Part shown: positions 22,002-34,754 of the stretch, piece by piece
Layout of the letters: each line of letters opens with the position of its first letter
Numbering within the stretch: position 1 is the first letter of the stretch
Position numbers and translations under genes: made by a program
The notes under the pieces: generated by a model
Seen by the model: only the letters and a program-made list of their open reading frames with translations
Told to the model about the DNA's origin: nothing
Databases searched by the model: none
Assembly (NCBI RefSeq): GCF_963678635.1
Contig: NC_087068.1
Location: 29,390,318-29,454,317 of the forward strand
Source of the DNA: Symsagittifera roscoffensis
Lineage: Eukaryota > Xenacoelomorpha > Acoela > Convolutidae
Direction: 5' to 3'
Length of the DNA stretch: 64,000 bases

Positions 22002-22979
22002 AAAAACACAAAAATGACAGAAATTGTAATGATGACTCTAACATCTCAATTACAAAAAATAGCAATCAAAAAAAGAAAGCATAAAACACCAAAAGTCTAA
22101 AGACCAACCCAAACTAAACAATTTGATTTTTGAGAAGAGGACACAACCAAAACAACAAAAGGAAAAAACCAGTAACAAACACGACACAAAAGGTTAACAC
22201 AAAACAGGACCCCATAAAAAAACCAGCATGAAATCATACCCTCACTCCTGGCCTAACCCACCAGAAGAGGACGACGTCCTGAGCAAGCTTAATAGCCGGC
22301 CTAACCCACCACACTAGAACAAACGCTTTGCGACACACTACTTATTTTTGATCAGAGGTACTCAAGTGTGAGTAACTCTTTTAAAATAACTGAACTAAAA
22401 ATAAAAAGCTTTTGCGATAAAAACTAATAAAAAATCATAACTAAAAAGAAAAACTAACTAATCATTTATTTATGTACATTATATATTGCAGTAATATAGA
22501 TCATATACGATCACGAAGATGACCTCATCACACATAACCCACAGAATTGTTGAACACAACCGATATGCCGCTCACAACCACAACTCGAAGGATTTGAAGT
22601 ACGACTTGACTCCGGAGCAAAAGACTTCATTGAAACAGACCAATGACCACCTCGATGTTCAAGTATACGTACAAATCCGAGTTACAGGGCATTCCCTCCA
22701 AATTCGAGCTTCACGCCATTCCCAATTCAGATCGAAACACAGTTCTCCGCATCGATCAAGAACAGAAGATCATAACAAACCATTTTGAACACAGATTGAT
22801 TTTGCTGACGGTCTCAGTCATCGTTGAATGACAAAACAACCTCGACGATTCCAGCTTCCTCGAGTTAATTTCTCCAAGGACGGAATAGAAATAGTGCTCG
22901 CAAAATACAAACGATCATCATACATCCTCCATTACAGAAAGAAGTCAAAAGAACAAAAACTCGGTAAACCCCGGATGGG
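22002..22979 (+). pseudogene. A-rich spacer and 3' ORF remnant, unit 1
   Basis: After gag there is an A-rich spacer to about 22518, then a frame starting MTSSHITHRIVEHNRYAAHN that shifts near 22650. The other frame reads SELQGIPSKFELHAIPNSD. The last part before the LTR includes a basic stretch (FSKDGIEIVLAKYKRSSYIL in one frame). No RT, integrase or envelope signature is visible. It may be the leftover 3' end of a deleted pol. Confidence 0.4.
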
Positions 22980-24513
22980 TGGAACCTGATCCAAACTATA
23001 TATTATTATTGGTTATAAATTAGATATTTTATCCCTATAAAATATTAAAGACTAACCAATCACACTCCATCTAACTAACAACCCACTTACTTGTAAGTGC
23101 TGAAAATACTTGTAATTTTAGCACCAGAGCATTCTGAATTTAACTTACAACTTAGTTGCCTTTTCCAAGAGACCGACTCGTAACAAACCAGTATACTCTA
23201 GATCTATTAAGACTAAGAGATATAAGCGTAAGATTAAGATCGGTATTATACTAAGAAGTTGCACGAATCTATCCGGCCGAAAAAAAGATAGCGTGACGAG
23301 CAGACGGTGTACCCTATCTGAAATTACTCTATGAGTTGGACATCAATCCCAACTCATCTGGTGCGACCATAAGTCTCGAATAAGACCTTAAGGAATAAGA
23401 TAGCTTAGAACTAACCAAAAATAGATTAGTTTTAGACAAACATTCCCAAAAATCTTACACGATAATAATTTGATTGAAATGTCTCTACGACTCACTAGAT
23501 CAGAGCCATTATTCTGAACAATACGAGAACTAACCGATATTGGAAAACGACCTCGGACAAGAAACGATATACGACTACAACGGAACTTACCCATAAGTTT
23601 CATGGTCAAACGGCAAAAGCCAACACAAACTTTTATATTTAGAGTTTTATTACCAATGAAATTAGATTTTCATTTGCAATCATAGTATCCTTGAAGAAAA
23701 ATCTTCACCAATAATTACAGGCGCTAAACTTTTTATTGTACAATAACGACTGATAAAAAACATACCTAGTCGTTTCCTTTAATCTGGAGTAAATTTGAAA
23801 AAGATATCTACAAAAAATGTTTATTGAATATAGAAAATAAAATGTAGGTTAGTAAATACACAAATTGTTAGTAATAAATAAATCATCTCTTCATCTCTGC
23901 TTCATCACCTAAAACATAACAGCAAATCATAAAACCACTATCATCATCAAAAACTAAACTTTTCTATCAATTAAACTTTAAATTATTTCTAAAGGCTTAT
24001 CCTAATTTTTACTTTTACCTAAATTAAGCTTTTTTAAACTTAACAGATCATCAATGTTTCCCTTGGATCTTTAAATTGTTGACCTGAATTAAGTTTAAGT
24101 TCATTAATTTTATATTCTGATCATCAAGGCTTATCCTTGGATCAATTAGAACAATTTTGTCCTCCCCCTCACAATTAACAAAGTGTCTAACAACCTCAAA
24201 CGTCGATTCACTATCTAATCTTTTCTCAAGACTCAAAACTAATAGAAGTTTTTCAATCACACAAACCATTCTAATTAGGATAAACAGTGAAGAACTTTAT
24301 TCATTCTTCACTTGACCCCCCATCTTACCTGACCCAGGATAACACTTAAACTTATTAAGTTTAAAATAGTAACTAACGAACTACTTGTGTTCTAATTATA
24401 TCTGAACCTTGTGGATCGATTTACTATTCTCCAACCCTTGAACACAATCACTACCCCTAAGTAAGGATAAATAAGTTAACACCTTAACTTAGACTAGCCA
24501 CGAGAAAGTAACA
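22980..24513 (+). repeat. LTR 2 of the Gag-only array (shared)
   Basis: The middle LTR, about 1.53 kb, serves as the 3' end of unit 1 and the 5' end of unit 2. It is nearly identical to LTRs 1 and 3. It is preceded by a purine-rich stretch (agaacaaaaactcggtaaac ending ccccggatggg) that could act as polypurine tract. Confidence 0.65.
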
Positions 24514-24658
24514 ATCGTTCTCCGGAATCGATATATACTTTTCTCTACAACCCTGAATACAAGACCCAAGTTAGGCTAACCCGAAAAAATTGTAAGAACT
24601 AACAGTTTAAGCATTAAAAATCACTAATCCAAATATTGCATCCGTCATCCTAAACCTT

Positions 24659-25114
24659 ATGTCACTAGACAATTTAGGAAATAAAGAAACAATCATATTA
24701 CACAACTGTGAAATAAACAACGAAAAATATGACCTCGTAATCACTCCACACATACAGTCAATAGGATATATTAGAACAAAACGACAAACAATCAAACGAA
24801 AAATTTTAAGCAAACAAAGACATATTACGCGAAAAAAAATTTCAAAACAAGGAAACGCTTTCTCCGAATCAGAAACAAGTCATTTAGAAGAACTTTATAG
24901 ATTAAAAGACTCCGTAAAAAAGAACTACCAAGTTAATGATACATTATATTTTTCTGACTCAGAAACCACATCACAATCATCGATACAAGGAAAACGCAGA
25001 ATAAAAAACACATACAAAAACAAACCAGTACGTCTATACAATTGGAATCAACCAATAAAACACATTGAAAATTACAAATTGACAGTAATAAAGCACGAAA
25101 ATGAGTCAAAATGA
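24659..25114 (+). CDS. Small basic ORF, second internal unit
   Basis: The 151-codon counterpart of the frame at 19364, almost unchanged. Its integrity in both units, while gag is broken in both, may reflect chance or a short time since the duplication. Confidence 0.5.
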   Translation: MSLDNLGNKETIILHNCEINNEKYDLVITPHIQSIGYIRTKRQTIKRKILSKQRHITRKKISKQGNAFSESETSHLEELYRLKDSVKKNYQVNDTLYFSDSETTSQSSIQGKRRIKNTYKNKPVRLYNWNQPIKHIENYKLTVIKHENESK

Positions 25115-27295
25115 AGAATGCAAAGATGAAAACTCCATCTTCCCATTTTAATTACTTCACTCGCTGATGATAGAGGACAACAGAATTTTGTCAAAATATT
25201 ATTGCAAATTTATTTGAAAGAGGAGTTAGTCCATGCACAGCAGAATTTCCAGAAGTAAAAATCAAAAGACAAATTATTGATCACTACCTCAAAGGAATTG
25301 GTTACCTAACACAGCAGTACGGAATTAATACCATAAAAATACAGACGCCAAGTAAATTTCATGGTAGATATCTACTTCAAACAGACGACGTAGATATAGA
25401 ATTTTCAAAAGTATTCACAGAAATCATAAAAAGTTTACAACACGTAAATTCACAAAGAGCAAATTCAATATTTACTAATGGAGTATTTCGAATAATTTAT
25501 AGCTATCTATCTATATTAGAAAATCCATAATCCCACGGAACTTCACCAGTTCAAACATCAAAACATACAACTGTAAGACATGAAATCGCAATATTTTCTG
25601 AATATTTAATTACAATCCGTGAAAATTTAACTAGTAACGACGTTTCACAAAACGTTAAACACGATTTACAAAAAATCTTGGCATGGTTTATCATTGATTA
25701 TTTCACACATAATATTGATTTAATCTCACAAGCAAGAAAAAATTTCAGACTCCAAAATTCAGCTGATGACACTGTATTAGCAGAACAATCAGATTATGTT
25801 TGGGACCCTGAATGGTCTCATCTACTATTCTTCGACATACCAACAAATATTTCAAGTCAAGCAATTAGCACAATTTCCATTGACAAAGATTATATTAAGG
25901 TATATCCACTCACAACTGATGCAACACCTTTAAAGTATAATTCATTTCTACCCGACAGAACAGAAAATAATAATCTAAACTCAACTCTCATACAACAAGA
26001 GAATCTGAATGGAACTAGGAACCTCACACAACAAGATATTCAAACACTATCACATTTCGCAAATGAAGAAGTAGTTACAACAGTAAAAACAACAACACAA
26101 CAAAGCATTTCACCAAGACATACAAATCCTTCCTTACCACAGGTAACATTACAATCTACGGTTAAACCCACCGTTGTCCCAAAAAACCAAAATGTGAACT
26201 ATCAACCATTTAGACCCATGACGAAACCAATACAAAAACAAAGAACATTCACTAGAAACAACTTTGCAGAACACAATTATAACTATGTAAATAGTTCACA
26301 AACATCCAGAACTTTTCGTCCAAATTCTCAAAATCAGTTATTTTCACAAAGACAAAATTTTCAACAACCAATAACAACTTCAATGAAATTTCATGACTAT
26401 CCACGAATTTCACAGGACCAAAGTGAAAATTATCCATGTTTTCAACAAAATAAAAACACTAAACAACACAACCAAAATACACATAAAACACCTTATTATG
26501 CACCTAACTATTTATCATCATCAGATGATGACTACTATCAACCAGATATTTTTGCACCATATACACAGGAATACCGTGTACAACAACCTCGACCAAATCA
26601 AACATCTCAAAATACAAGTTTTTACCCACAAAACTTAGCTAGTACACAATCTCACCAACCATTGCAAACGCAAACACAACTTGTACACAACCCTATCAAA
26701 CAATACAATTACAAAACCCTGCAAGTAAACAATCTTACCAACCAACAAAAATGCAAAATGAAATCCTACTACCATATTATTTACAACAACATGAGATCAC
26801 AAAAAGTCAACTTACAAGTTTTTCATTAAAACCAAAAGCCACAGAATCACTCCAAATGACTATGAATCCATACCTAATGGGTGGATCATCAATAACATCA
26901 AACAAACCATTGATGGTATTCACCGGTAAAGATCCTGAATATTCTGTAGAAGATTATTTAAATGCAGTCACAGCAAATTTAAATTTGAACATAGGACCTG
27001 AACCCATAAAAACACCACTTCACCAAAATTGAATACATAGACGCACAGCGTTAATACAAACCACACTTGATGGTGCAGCTCAAAATGGTTTTCAGTTTTA
27101 CCGTTAGAAATAAAATCAAATTGGAAAAGATTTACACAAGAATATTCAAAAACGTTTGATTCAGAAAGGAACAAACAACATGAAAGAGTTTTATGCAATG
27201 AAATTCGTAGACTACCAAATGAAACAATCAAACAACTAGCAGTAAGAATGGAAACATTAGTCCGAAAAGCAAACTCACTAAACAATCATGATTAA
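25101..27295 (+). pseudogene. gag: Broken gag, copy 2
   Basis: Same layout as copy 1. The middle frame is longer here (383 codons, 25678-26829) because codon 26330 region is CAA rather than TAA. The T run near 25145 is one base shorter, so the N-terminal frame differs. The capsid-like domain keeps the same TGA after KTPLHQN and the same one-base loss at AAAATGGTTTTC as copy 1. Confidence 0.7.
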
Positions 27296-28273
27296 AAAAA
27301 CACAAAAATGACAGAAATTGTAATGATGACTCTAACATCTCAATTACAAAAAATAGCAATCAAAAAAAGAAAGCATAAAACACCAAAAGTCGAAAGACCA
27401 ACCCAAACTAAACAATTTGATTTTTGAGAAGAGGACACAACCAAAACAACAAAAGGAAAAAACCAGTAACAAACACGACACAAAAGGTTAACACAAAACA
27501 GGACCCCATAAAAAAACCAGCATGAAATCATACCCTCACTCCTGGCCTAACCCACCAGAAGAGGACGACGTCCTGAGCAAGCTTAATAGCCGGCCTAACC
27601 CACCACACTAGAACAAACGCTTTGCGACACACTCCTTATTTTTGATCAGAGGTACTCAAGTGTGGGTAACTCTTTTAAAATAACTGAACTAAAAATAAAA
27701 AGCTTTTGCGATAAAAACTAATAAAAAATCATAACTAAAAAGAAAAACTAACTAATCATTTATTTATGTACATTATATATTGCAGTAATATAGATCATAC
27801 ACAATCACGAAGATGACCTCATCACACATAACCCACAGAATGGTTGAACACAACCGATATGCCGCTCACAACCACAACTCGAAGGATTTGAAGTACGACT
27901 TGACTCCGGAGCAAAAGACTTCATTGAAACAGACCAATGACCACCTCGATGTTCAAGTATACGTACAAATCCGAGTTACAGGGCATTCCCTCCAAATTCG
28001 AGCTTCACGCCATTCCCAATTCAGATCGAAACACAGTTCTCCGCATCGATCAAGAACAGAAGATCATAACAAACCATTTTGAACACAGATTGATTTTGCT
28101 GACGGTCTCAGTCATCGTTGAATGACAAAACAACCTCGACGATTCCAGCTTCCTGGAGTTAATTTCTCCAAGGACGGAATAGAAATAGTGCTCGCAAAAT
28201 ACAAACGATCATCATACATCCTCCATTACAGAAAGAAGTCAAAAGAACAAAAACTCGGTAAACCCCGGATGGG
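27296..28273 (+). pseudogene. A-rich spacer and 3' ORF remnant, unit 2
   Basis: The counterpart of 22002-22979, starting MTSSHITHRMVEHNRYAAHN at 27813, with the same frame break. No polymerase domain is visible. Confidence 0.4.
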
Positions 28274-29874
28274 TGGAACCTGATCCAAACTATATATTAT
28301 TATTGGTTATAAATTAGATATTTTATCCCTATAAAATATTAAAGACTAACCAATCACACTCCATCTAACTAACAACCCACTTACTTGTAAGTGCTGAAAA
28401 TACTTGTAATTTCAGCACCAGAGCATTCTGAATTTAACTTACAACTTAGTTGCCTTTTCCAAGAGACCGAATCGTAACAAACCAGTATACTCTAGATCTA
28501 TTAAGACTAAGAGATATAAGCGTAAGATTAAGATCGGTATTATACTAAGAAGTTGCACGAATCTATCCGGCCGAAAATAAGATAGCGTGACGAGCAGACG
28601 GTGTACCCTATCTGAAATTACTCTATGAGTTGGACATCAATCCCAACTCATCTGGTGCGACCATAAGTCTCGAATAAGACCTTAAGGAATAAGATAGCTT
28701 AGAACTAACCAAAAATAGATTAGTTTTAGACAAGCATTCCCAAAAATCTTACACGATAATAATTTGATTGAAATGTCTCTACGACTCACTAGATCAGAGC
28801 CATTATTCTGAACAATACGAGAACTAACCGATATTGGAAAACGACCTCGGACAAGAAACGATATACGACTACAACGGAACTTACCCATAAGTTTCATGGT
28901 CAAACGGTAAAAGCCAACACAAACTTTTATATTTAGAGTTTTATTAGCAATGAATTTAGATTTTCATTTGCAATCATAGTATCCTTGAAGAAAAATCATA
29001 GTTTAGCGCCTGTAATTATCGGTGAAGATTTTTCTTTAAGGATACTATATCCTTAAAGAAAAATCTTCACCGATAATTACAGGCGCTAAACTTTTTATTG
29101 TACAATAACGACTAATAAAAAACATCCCTAGTCGTTTCCTTTAATCTGCAGTAAATTTGAAAAAGATATCTACAAAAAATGTTTATTGAAAATAGAAAAT
29201 AAAAATTAGTTAGTAAATACACAAATTGTTAGTAATAAATAAATCATCTCTTCATCTCTGCTTCATCACCTAAAACATAACAGCAAATCATAAAACCACT
29301 AACATCATCAAAAACTAAACTTTTCTATCAATTAAACTTTAAATTATTTCTAAAGGCCTATCCTAATTTTTACTTTTACCTAAATTAAACTTTTTAAAAC
29401 TTAACAGATCATCAAGGCTTCCCTTGGATCTTTAAATTAATGACCTGAATTAAGTTTAAATTCAATAATTTTGTATTCTGATCATCAAGGCTTATCCTTG
29501 GATCAAATAGAACAATTTTGTCCTCCCCCTCACAATTAACAAAGTGTCTAACGACCTCAAACGTCGATTCACTATCTAACCTTTTCTCAAGACTCAAAAC
29601 TAATAGAAGTTTTTCAATCACGCAAACCATTCTAATTGGGATAAACAGTGAAGAACTTTATTCATTCTTCACTTGACCCCCCATCTTACCTGACCCAGGA
29701 TAACACTCAAACTTAGTAAGTTTAAAATAGTAATTAACGAACTACTTGTGTTCTAACTATACCTGAACCTTCTGGATCGATTTACTATTCTCCAACCCTT
29801 GAACTTAATCACTACCCCTAAGTAAGATTAAGTTGGTTAACACCTTAACTTAGACTAGCCACGAGAAAGTAACA
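28274..29874 (+). repeat. LTR 3 of the Gag-only array, with palindrome
   Basis: The third LTR, about 1.60 kb, is longer than the others mainly because of a hairpin insertion at 28999-29092. It ends in AAAGTAACA, after which the sequence leaves the unit pattern and enters the left segmental duplication within a few bases. Confidence 0.65.
29000..29092. repeat. Perfect 45-bp inverted repeat inside LTR 3
   Basis: Arms at 29000-29044 and 29048-29092 are perfect complements with a 3-base loop (cta). The right arm is the normal LTR text (also at about 18390-18440 in LTR 1); the left arm is an extra inverted copy. Confidence 0.95.
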
Positions 29875-32440
29875 ATTATCCTTTTCTAAGTTATTTTTCT
29901 TTGGTGTTTTCTTTGGCTTCTAAAACTGATCGATACTTCAACCTTTTTTCAATTCATATACCTTTGTTACTGTTTATTTATCCATTATCTGAATGAGAGA
30001 CTTGAGGTAAGATAAATTATTAGTTAACTTTATGAGACTTATGTAAGCGATGTGAATAACTGGTGCACAACTGGGCATTGTGGTGTACCAGAATTTTCTA
30101 TAGGTAAATTGTTAAATAAATTTATGAGAAAATTAATATAATGAAGAAAAAAGTGCGCCTGGCTGAGCAAAAAAAATTGAGCCCGGCTGCGCCAGAGTAG
30201 TGTGTACACTGAGGGACTTGATAGGGTTTTTGCCGCACGGTTTTGGAAGCAACCTAATACTGGATCAAGGTTGGCCGTAAGATTTTGGAAGGAATTCAGA
30301 TCAAGAAAAAAAATTATGAATCAGACAATCCGGATCAGTCTTGGTAGTGCCATATAGACCAGGACATGAAACCTTGTTTAAAACCTGCAAAATCTATAAA
30401 AGAGTTTGATGTTGAAAAAAATTTCAGCGCATCGAATGAACAGATTATATCAGTTTCAATGAGAGTGAACTTTTGTTTTGAGTAAAAAAAACTAGTGAAG
30501 CCCGTATTGAGAATTGACTTTTCATTGTTTTTTTAAATTGTAAATTGTTTGTTTGTATTTAGTTTATTAGATCTGGTGTCATGTCATGGTTTATATTAGC
30601 CTAGAGAGGCAAAGACTAATCGTGTGCCATAGATAGCTTTTCTTGATCCGAGATGCTTTCAAGAATTTACGGCCAAAAGGTGATCCAGGTTTGCGATGCT
30701 TCCAAAACCGTTCGGCAACAAACTGATGCAGCCCCTGATTCAATACACTGCTTCTGTGGTATCTGCTTTTGTGATGGCTAAAATTTCTCAGGACAAGCGT
30801 TCGACTCCACTACATGTCTAAGGTTTTGGTTTTAGCAGTAGCTGTTTAAAATAATCTTTTCTAATTACTATACTGATGGTTACTGTTTGACAATTGTATA
30901 GCGACCTGGGCGCCAGTGCGAAGAGATCATTGCTTTATCAACAAGGTTGAGGATTCAAAAACAGTCCATATCAGTAATATTTAAAAAAATTCTGTCTCTT
31001 ACATTAGCGATTATTGTTTGACAATGATCAAGCGGCTATCCTTTTTTTCTTAATTTTTCCCTATTTTTTTTGAACCTTTTAGCGTTATTTTTGACCCTTC
31101 TATTGCCTTTAGTTGCGAATTGTAAACTCGCCTCTGATTGAAATGATTAGCCAGGATAGTGAAGAATTATCAAGTTATAATTTACAAGATCAACGAGATC
31201 AGTATCCTTGACTGATTGCACTGAAACAACAACCTCTTAAAGTATCTGGACACAAACGACAATTTCTGTTAAAATAGTTTGTTTCATGGAGCGACAAAAT
31301 GATACGCTCAGATTATTGCATTATTTTCGAGTTGTCTGTCGTTAAGCTTCTACGAGAATGTTTCAACGCTTCGGTACTTTGTAGCCTCAAACTGGTCAGA
31401 TGAGAAAAAGAATCAATTCATGGTTATACCCAGCATCGCTCAAAACTGGAATTTGCTTAAACAAAATAGGACAAAAAAGTCTTCAGATAAATTTTTAAGA
31501 GATTCTTAACTGTGCAAAATTGTTGAAATTCATTGAAGTCAAATTAAATCGAGTCACTTTTGATAAAAATAAAACTTTTCCACATTCCACCCACTTTTGA
31601 ACAACTACTGCAACATTTTCATAAAGCAAGGAAAATTGGTATGGTAAACAAACTAAAAAGCTTAAATGTGAACAGATTCCTTCTTCATACATCACATCGT
31701 AGCATTACGCGTTGAGCCATAACAACTGATTAAACCGCTGTAAAAATAGACAATTTAAGGAGCACGGGGAAGTGGAATTTAAGTTTGAACTGGTGGAATT
31801 GGTCACTTGTTATAGGCCAGGTCAAACAGTTTTGAGTTTTCGTTTGCTAATTTTGTCTGTATAGAATCCTATTTTTTTAAACAGAGCCAATTTTTTTTAT
31901 GACATTTCTCAAAAACATTTCTGGAGAAAAGGTTTGTTTGAAGGCAAAAAATTTTTAAATTTATCAACCTTGACATTAAGTAAATTATGAAAACAAACAG
32001 TGCGATAAGAGATAGAATGTAGAATTATATTTTCTCTGAACCTTGTCAATCGTCTTTTTGAAAACTGCGAAATATTTGGGAAACAAAACGGAGATTTATT
32101 CAAAAACTGGCTAATGGTCTTTAAAATTTTCCAAAAGAAAATCGGATGCTGACTGAACATAGATTGTATATGATCTAACTTGCGTTTGAAGAAAATTGTA
32201 AAAGAATGCGATTTCAATGTTTTGTTGAGCATTCGTATGCTACCTGGCCAAAGCTGAAAAGAACCAAAATTAATTCAGCCCAACAAAATGATTGAAAAAA
32301 TCGTCTTGAGAGACAAAAGACAAAAACAGGATATTGATTTTTAAAAAACTTTCTTCATGAATTAAATTTAGTTTACTCACAACAAGGGCTTAAATTATAT
32401 AACGTATTTGCTCATTTTATTCCATGAAAAATATGATAAT

Positions 32441-32954
32441 TGTGCGCGTCAATCTCCACGAACTGTAAAAAGATTAGATTTCAGACAGATTGAATTAACG
32501 AGCATTTTCTCGGTAAAACAGCTCTCGAAAGTTTGTAATATATCGATTTTTTACATGCTTCATCATCGGTAACCTTCGCCATAAAAGTGCATAACTCAAA
32601 GCAAGCTGCTAAACTGGCCAGTATTTGTCCTTGAAACAAATTGCTCTTTTTAAAGGTCAGCCTTAATCAAGGCTGAACCAAACTAGAGCGAAAAGACGGT
32701 TACAATAGGTTTAGAGGGGGGGATGTTCGGACCTGGTTACGGAGCGTCCCATCACGTTCGGGGCATATTCGAGTTCTAGAAAGGAAATGACCTAGGCGGG
32801 ATTCGAACCGGCGCCGAACCCGCCAGGACGCACCCTGTATACCCTCGGCTACTGTCCCTATATGCATTTGAACTTTGGTTCAATTTTATGCATTTATACT
32901 CTCGCATTTATACTCTCATGCATTTATACCTTCGCTTACATTTGCGCTGCAACA
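32441..32954 (-). repeat. BEL/Pao 3' LTR, duplicated copy
   Basis: On the minus strand it runs TGTTGCAGCGCAAATG to CGCGCACA, about 514 bp. Its flank (gataat) equals that of the LTR at 38090, so it was copied together with the flank. Confidence 0.85.
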
Positions 32955-34754
32955 TCCTCCACCCCTAAATAAGGAAGAACGGAAGCGAGCTTTACGGTCG
33001 GGCGGGTCAGTTTGCTCGTAACGGTCTTGATGTCGGCGGATCTCGCGCATCCGTCCTTGCCATAGTGCAGTCTTAGGATACGTGCGAGTGGATAATGTCC
33101 ACGTAGAGTGTCAGGCTCGATGACCCAAACCAAGTCGGCGGCTTTCAACTTAACGTCTGACTGGTTGTTCCACTTTGCCATCCTATTGAGGAAAGGAACG
33201 TATTCCCGCATCCATCGTGTCCATATTCCGTTAGCGTATGATTGCGCTCTGGCAAACCGCTTCTTATGGTCGAAATTTTCTTCAAAACTTTGCGACAGGA
33301 AAACTTGCTGCGTGTTGACCAACGATAAAATGATTCGGGGTCAGCGCCTCTAGATCTAGCGGATTGGTACTAACGGCTGTTATCGGTCTAGCGTTAAGTG
33401 ATTGCTCAACTTGGCACAGCGTGGTTCTTAGAACCTCCTCAGTTACTCTTCTGTTGCCTAGGATGTCATAAAAAATGCGCTTGACACTCCAAACTAATCG
33501 CTCCCAGGAGCCATCATGGCGCGGTGCGCTGGGTGGATTGAATTTCCACTTGATCCCTTTCTGAAAAAAACAGCGGGTGCGAGCTTGTTCCAACTCTCAA
33601 CGCAAGCATAGAGCTCTTTCTGAGCGCCAACAAAGTTCGTGCCGTTGTCGAACATGATGGTAGTCGGAGTACCGCGACGTGCTATAAACCTCTCCACGCC
33701 CATCAGCCAAGAGCTTGTGTCGAGCGAGGGGACCACTTCAATGTGCACCGCTCTAGTGGTAAGACAGGTGAACAAAAAACCCCACCTCTTTTCCGTTTTT
33801 CTCGGGATTAGAACTAGGAACTGGGTTACAAGAATGGCTGGGTTACAAGAAAGGAGGTTGCTTGTAACCCAGCCTTTCAATGGGAGATCAGCTATATTAT
33901 GAGTTACGGTTTGCGCTTTGCGTTTTCGGCACGCAACGCAAGTATTTTCAATGTTTCGCAGCAACCATAGCAAATTTAACACAACGTATATCAAATTAAC
34001 CACCGCACGCATGTAATCCAAGATTTGATGGAAATTCCTAACCTGCAAGTGTTTACCCAATAACCGAACAACCGCGTGACGTGCATCAAGTATAATTGGA
34101 TGCTTGCTATCGAAATCGGAATTAACCAAGCGGCTGATGCGCCCAGTCGAGCGAAGGATGCCAGCTGGTCCAATGAACGGCGAATACTTGGCGATCCGAC
34201 TATTCCTCGTGATAACTTCACCGGATCTTAGTAGTTTTAGCTCACTAGGGAATGTCTCAATCTGGGACAGGTAAATGAGCTTCTGTTCAGCAATATCCAT
34301 TTCACACGGGTCTTTAATTTCTAATATACTCGACCGGAAATGTTTATGGGATGGCAGCCATCTTAACAAAAATGCTACTGTGCGTTTGTATTTTACAATT
34401 GAATTGAATCTCTCCCATTTTTCGAAGGGCAAATTTTTTTCTGTCAAGACATCGACGACGAAATTTGACGAGTTTTCAGACAAATGTCGTTATCACATGA
34501 TGGTGCTTTGAGTCTTATTTTGACAATAACTCTTGTATCGGGACTGAACGGCCAATCAGTCGTTCTCAGTACACTAGGGCCATTAACCCAGTTGCTTTCC
34601 TTGAGGGCTTCCGAAGAAATCCTTCGTGTACCGGTATCAGCTGGGTTATCACCGCTAAGTATGTGATGCCACTGATCAGTGGTGGTGGACTCCAGAATCT
34701 CACCAGTGCGATTACCAACAAAAACGGGTAGTTTTTTACAGGAGTTAAGCCACT
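32936..34754 (-). pseudogene. pol: BEL/Pao integrase end, duplicated copy
   Basis: A 329-codon frame (34483-33494) holds an N-terminal zinc-binding segment with an intact CVAC pair, the core string RFIARRGTPTTIMFDNGTNF (second catalytic Asp) and, after a frameshift, the PPSAPRHDGSWERL segment that carries the catalytic Glu. The C-terminal beta-barrel domain (DUF5641-like: LVWVIEPDTLRGHYPLARIL) follows and stops inside the LTR. The first catalytic Asp motif (DYFGP in the sister copies) is missing here, replaced by a templated sequence at 33821-33849. It is cut off at 34754, with no RT. Confidence 0.85.

Larger units (their letters stand above)
17682..29874 (+). mobile_element. Tandem Gag-only LTR retrotransposon array
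   Basis: Two full 5.3-kb units and a partial third lie in direct order (offset 5294-5298 bp across the whole length), read as LTR-internal-LTR-internal-LTR. Each internal part has a small ORF, a long gag-like frame ending in a capsid-type domain, an A-rich spacer and a 3' ORF remnant. There is no reverse transcriptase, RNase H, protease or integrase: only about 1 kb separates the capsid end from the next LTR. This fits a terminal-repeat Gag-only element that depends on another element's polymerase. No target duplication joins the outer ends. An alternative is a simple tandem segment that happens to be cut off in the third unit. Confidence 0.7.
29880..34754. repeat. Segmental duplication, left copy
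   Basis: It matches 35614-40398 in direct orientation with small indels, including about 105 bases around 30390-30490 that are missing from the right copy. It holds 2.5 kb of non-coding flank, a BEL LTR and the integrase end of BEL. The left edge abuts LTR 3 of the Gag-only array. The right edge cuts BEL at aagccact. Confidence 0.85.

Noticed and set aside
22519-22980. Envelope gene in the Gag-only element
   Set aside because: No signal peptide, membrane segment or furin-like site is visible; the frame is short and shifted.
17682-29874. Minus-strand frames repeated in each unit (starting MTMKLMGKFRCS and MVCVIEKLLLVL)
   Set aside because: They lie inside the LTR-like segments and are repeated only because the units are; no start context or family supports translation.
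17640-29885. Target duplication around the Gag-only array
   Set aside because: Flanks at the left (catttgtgg) and right (attatcc) ends do not match at any 4-6-bp register tried.
31495-32232. Minus-strand open frames left of the BEL LTR (and their counterpart near 37545)
   Set aside because: The frames are not kept in the duplicate copy and show no recognisable domain.
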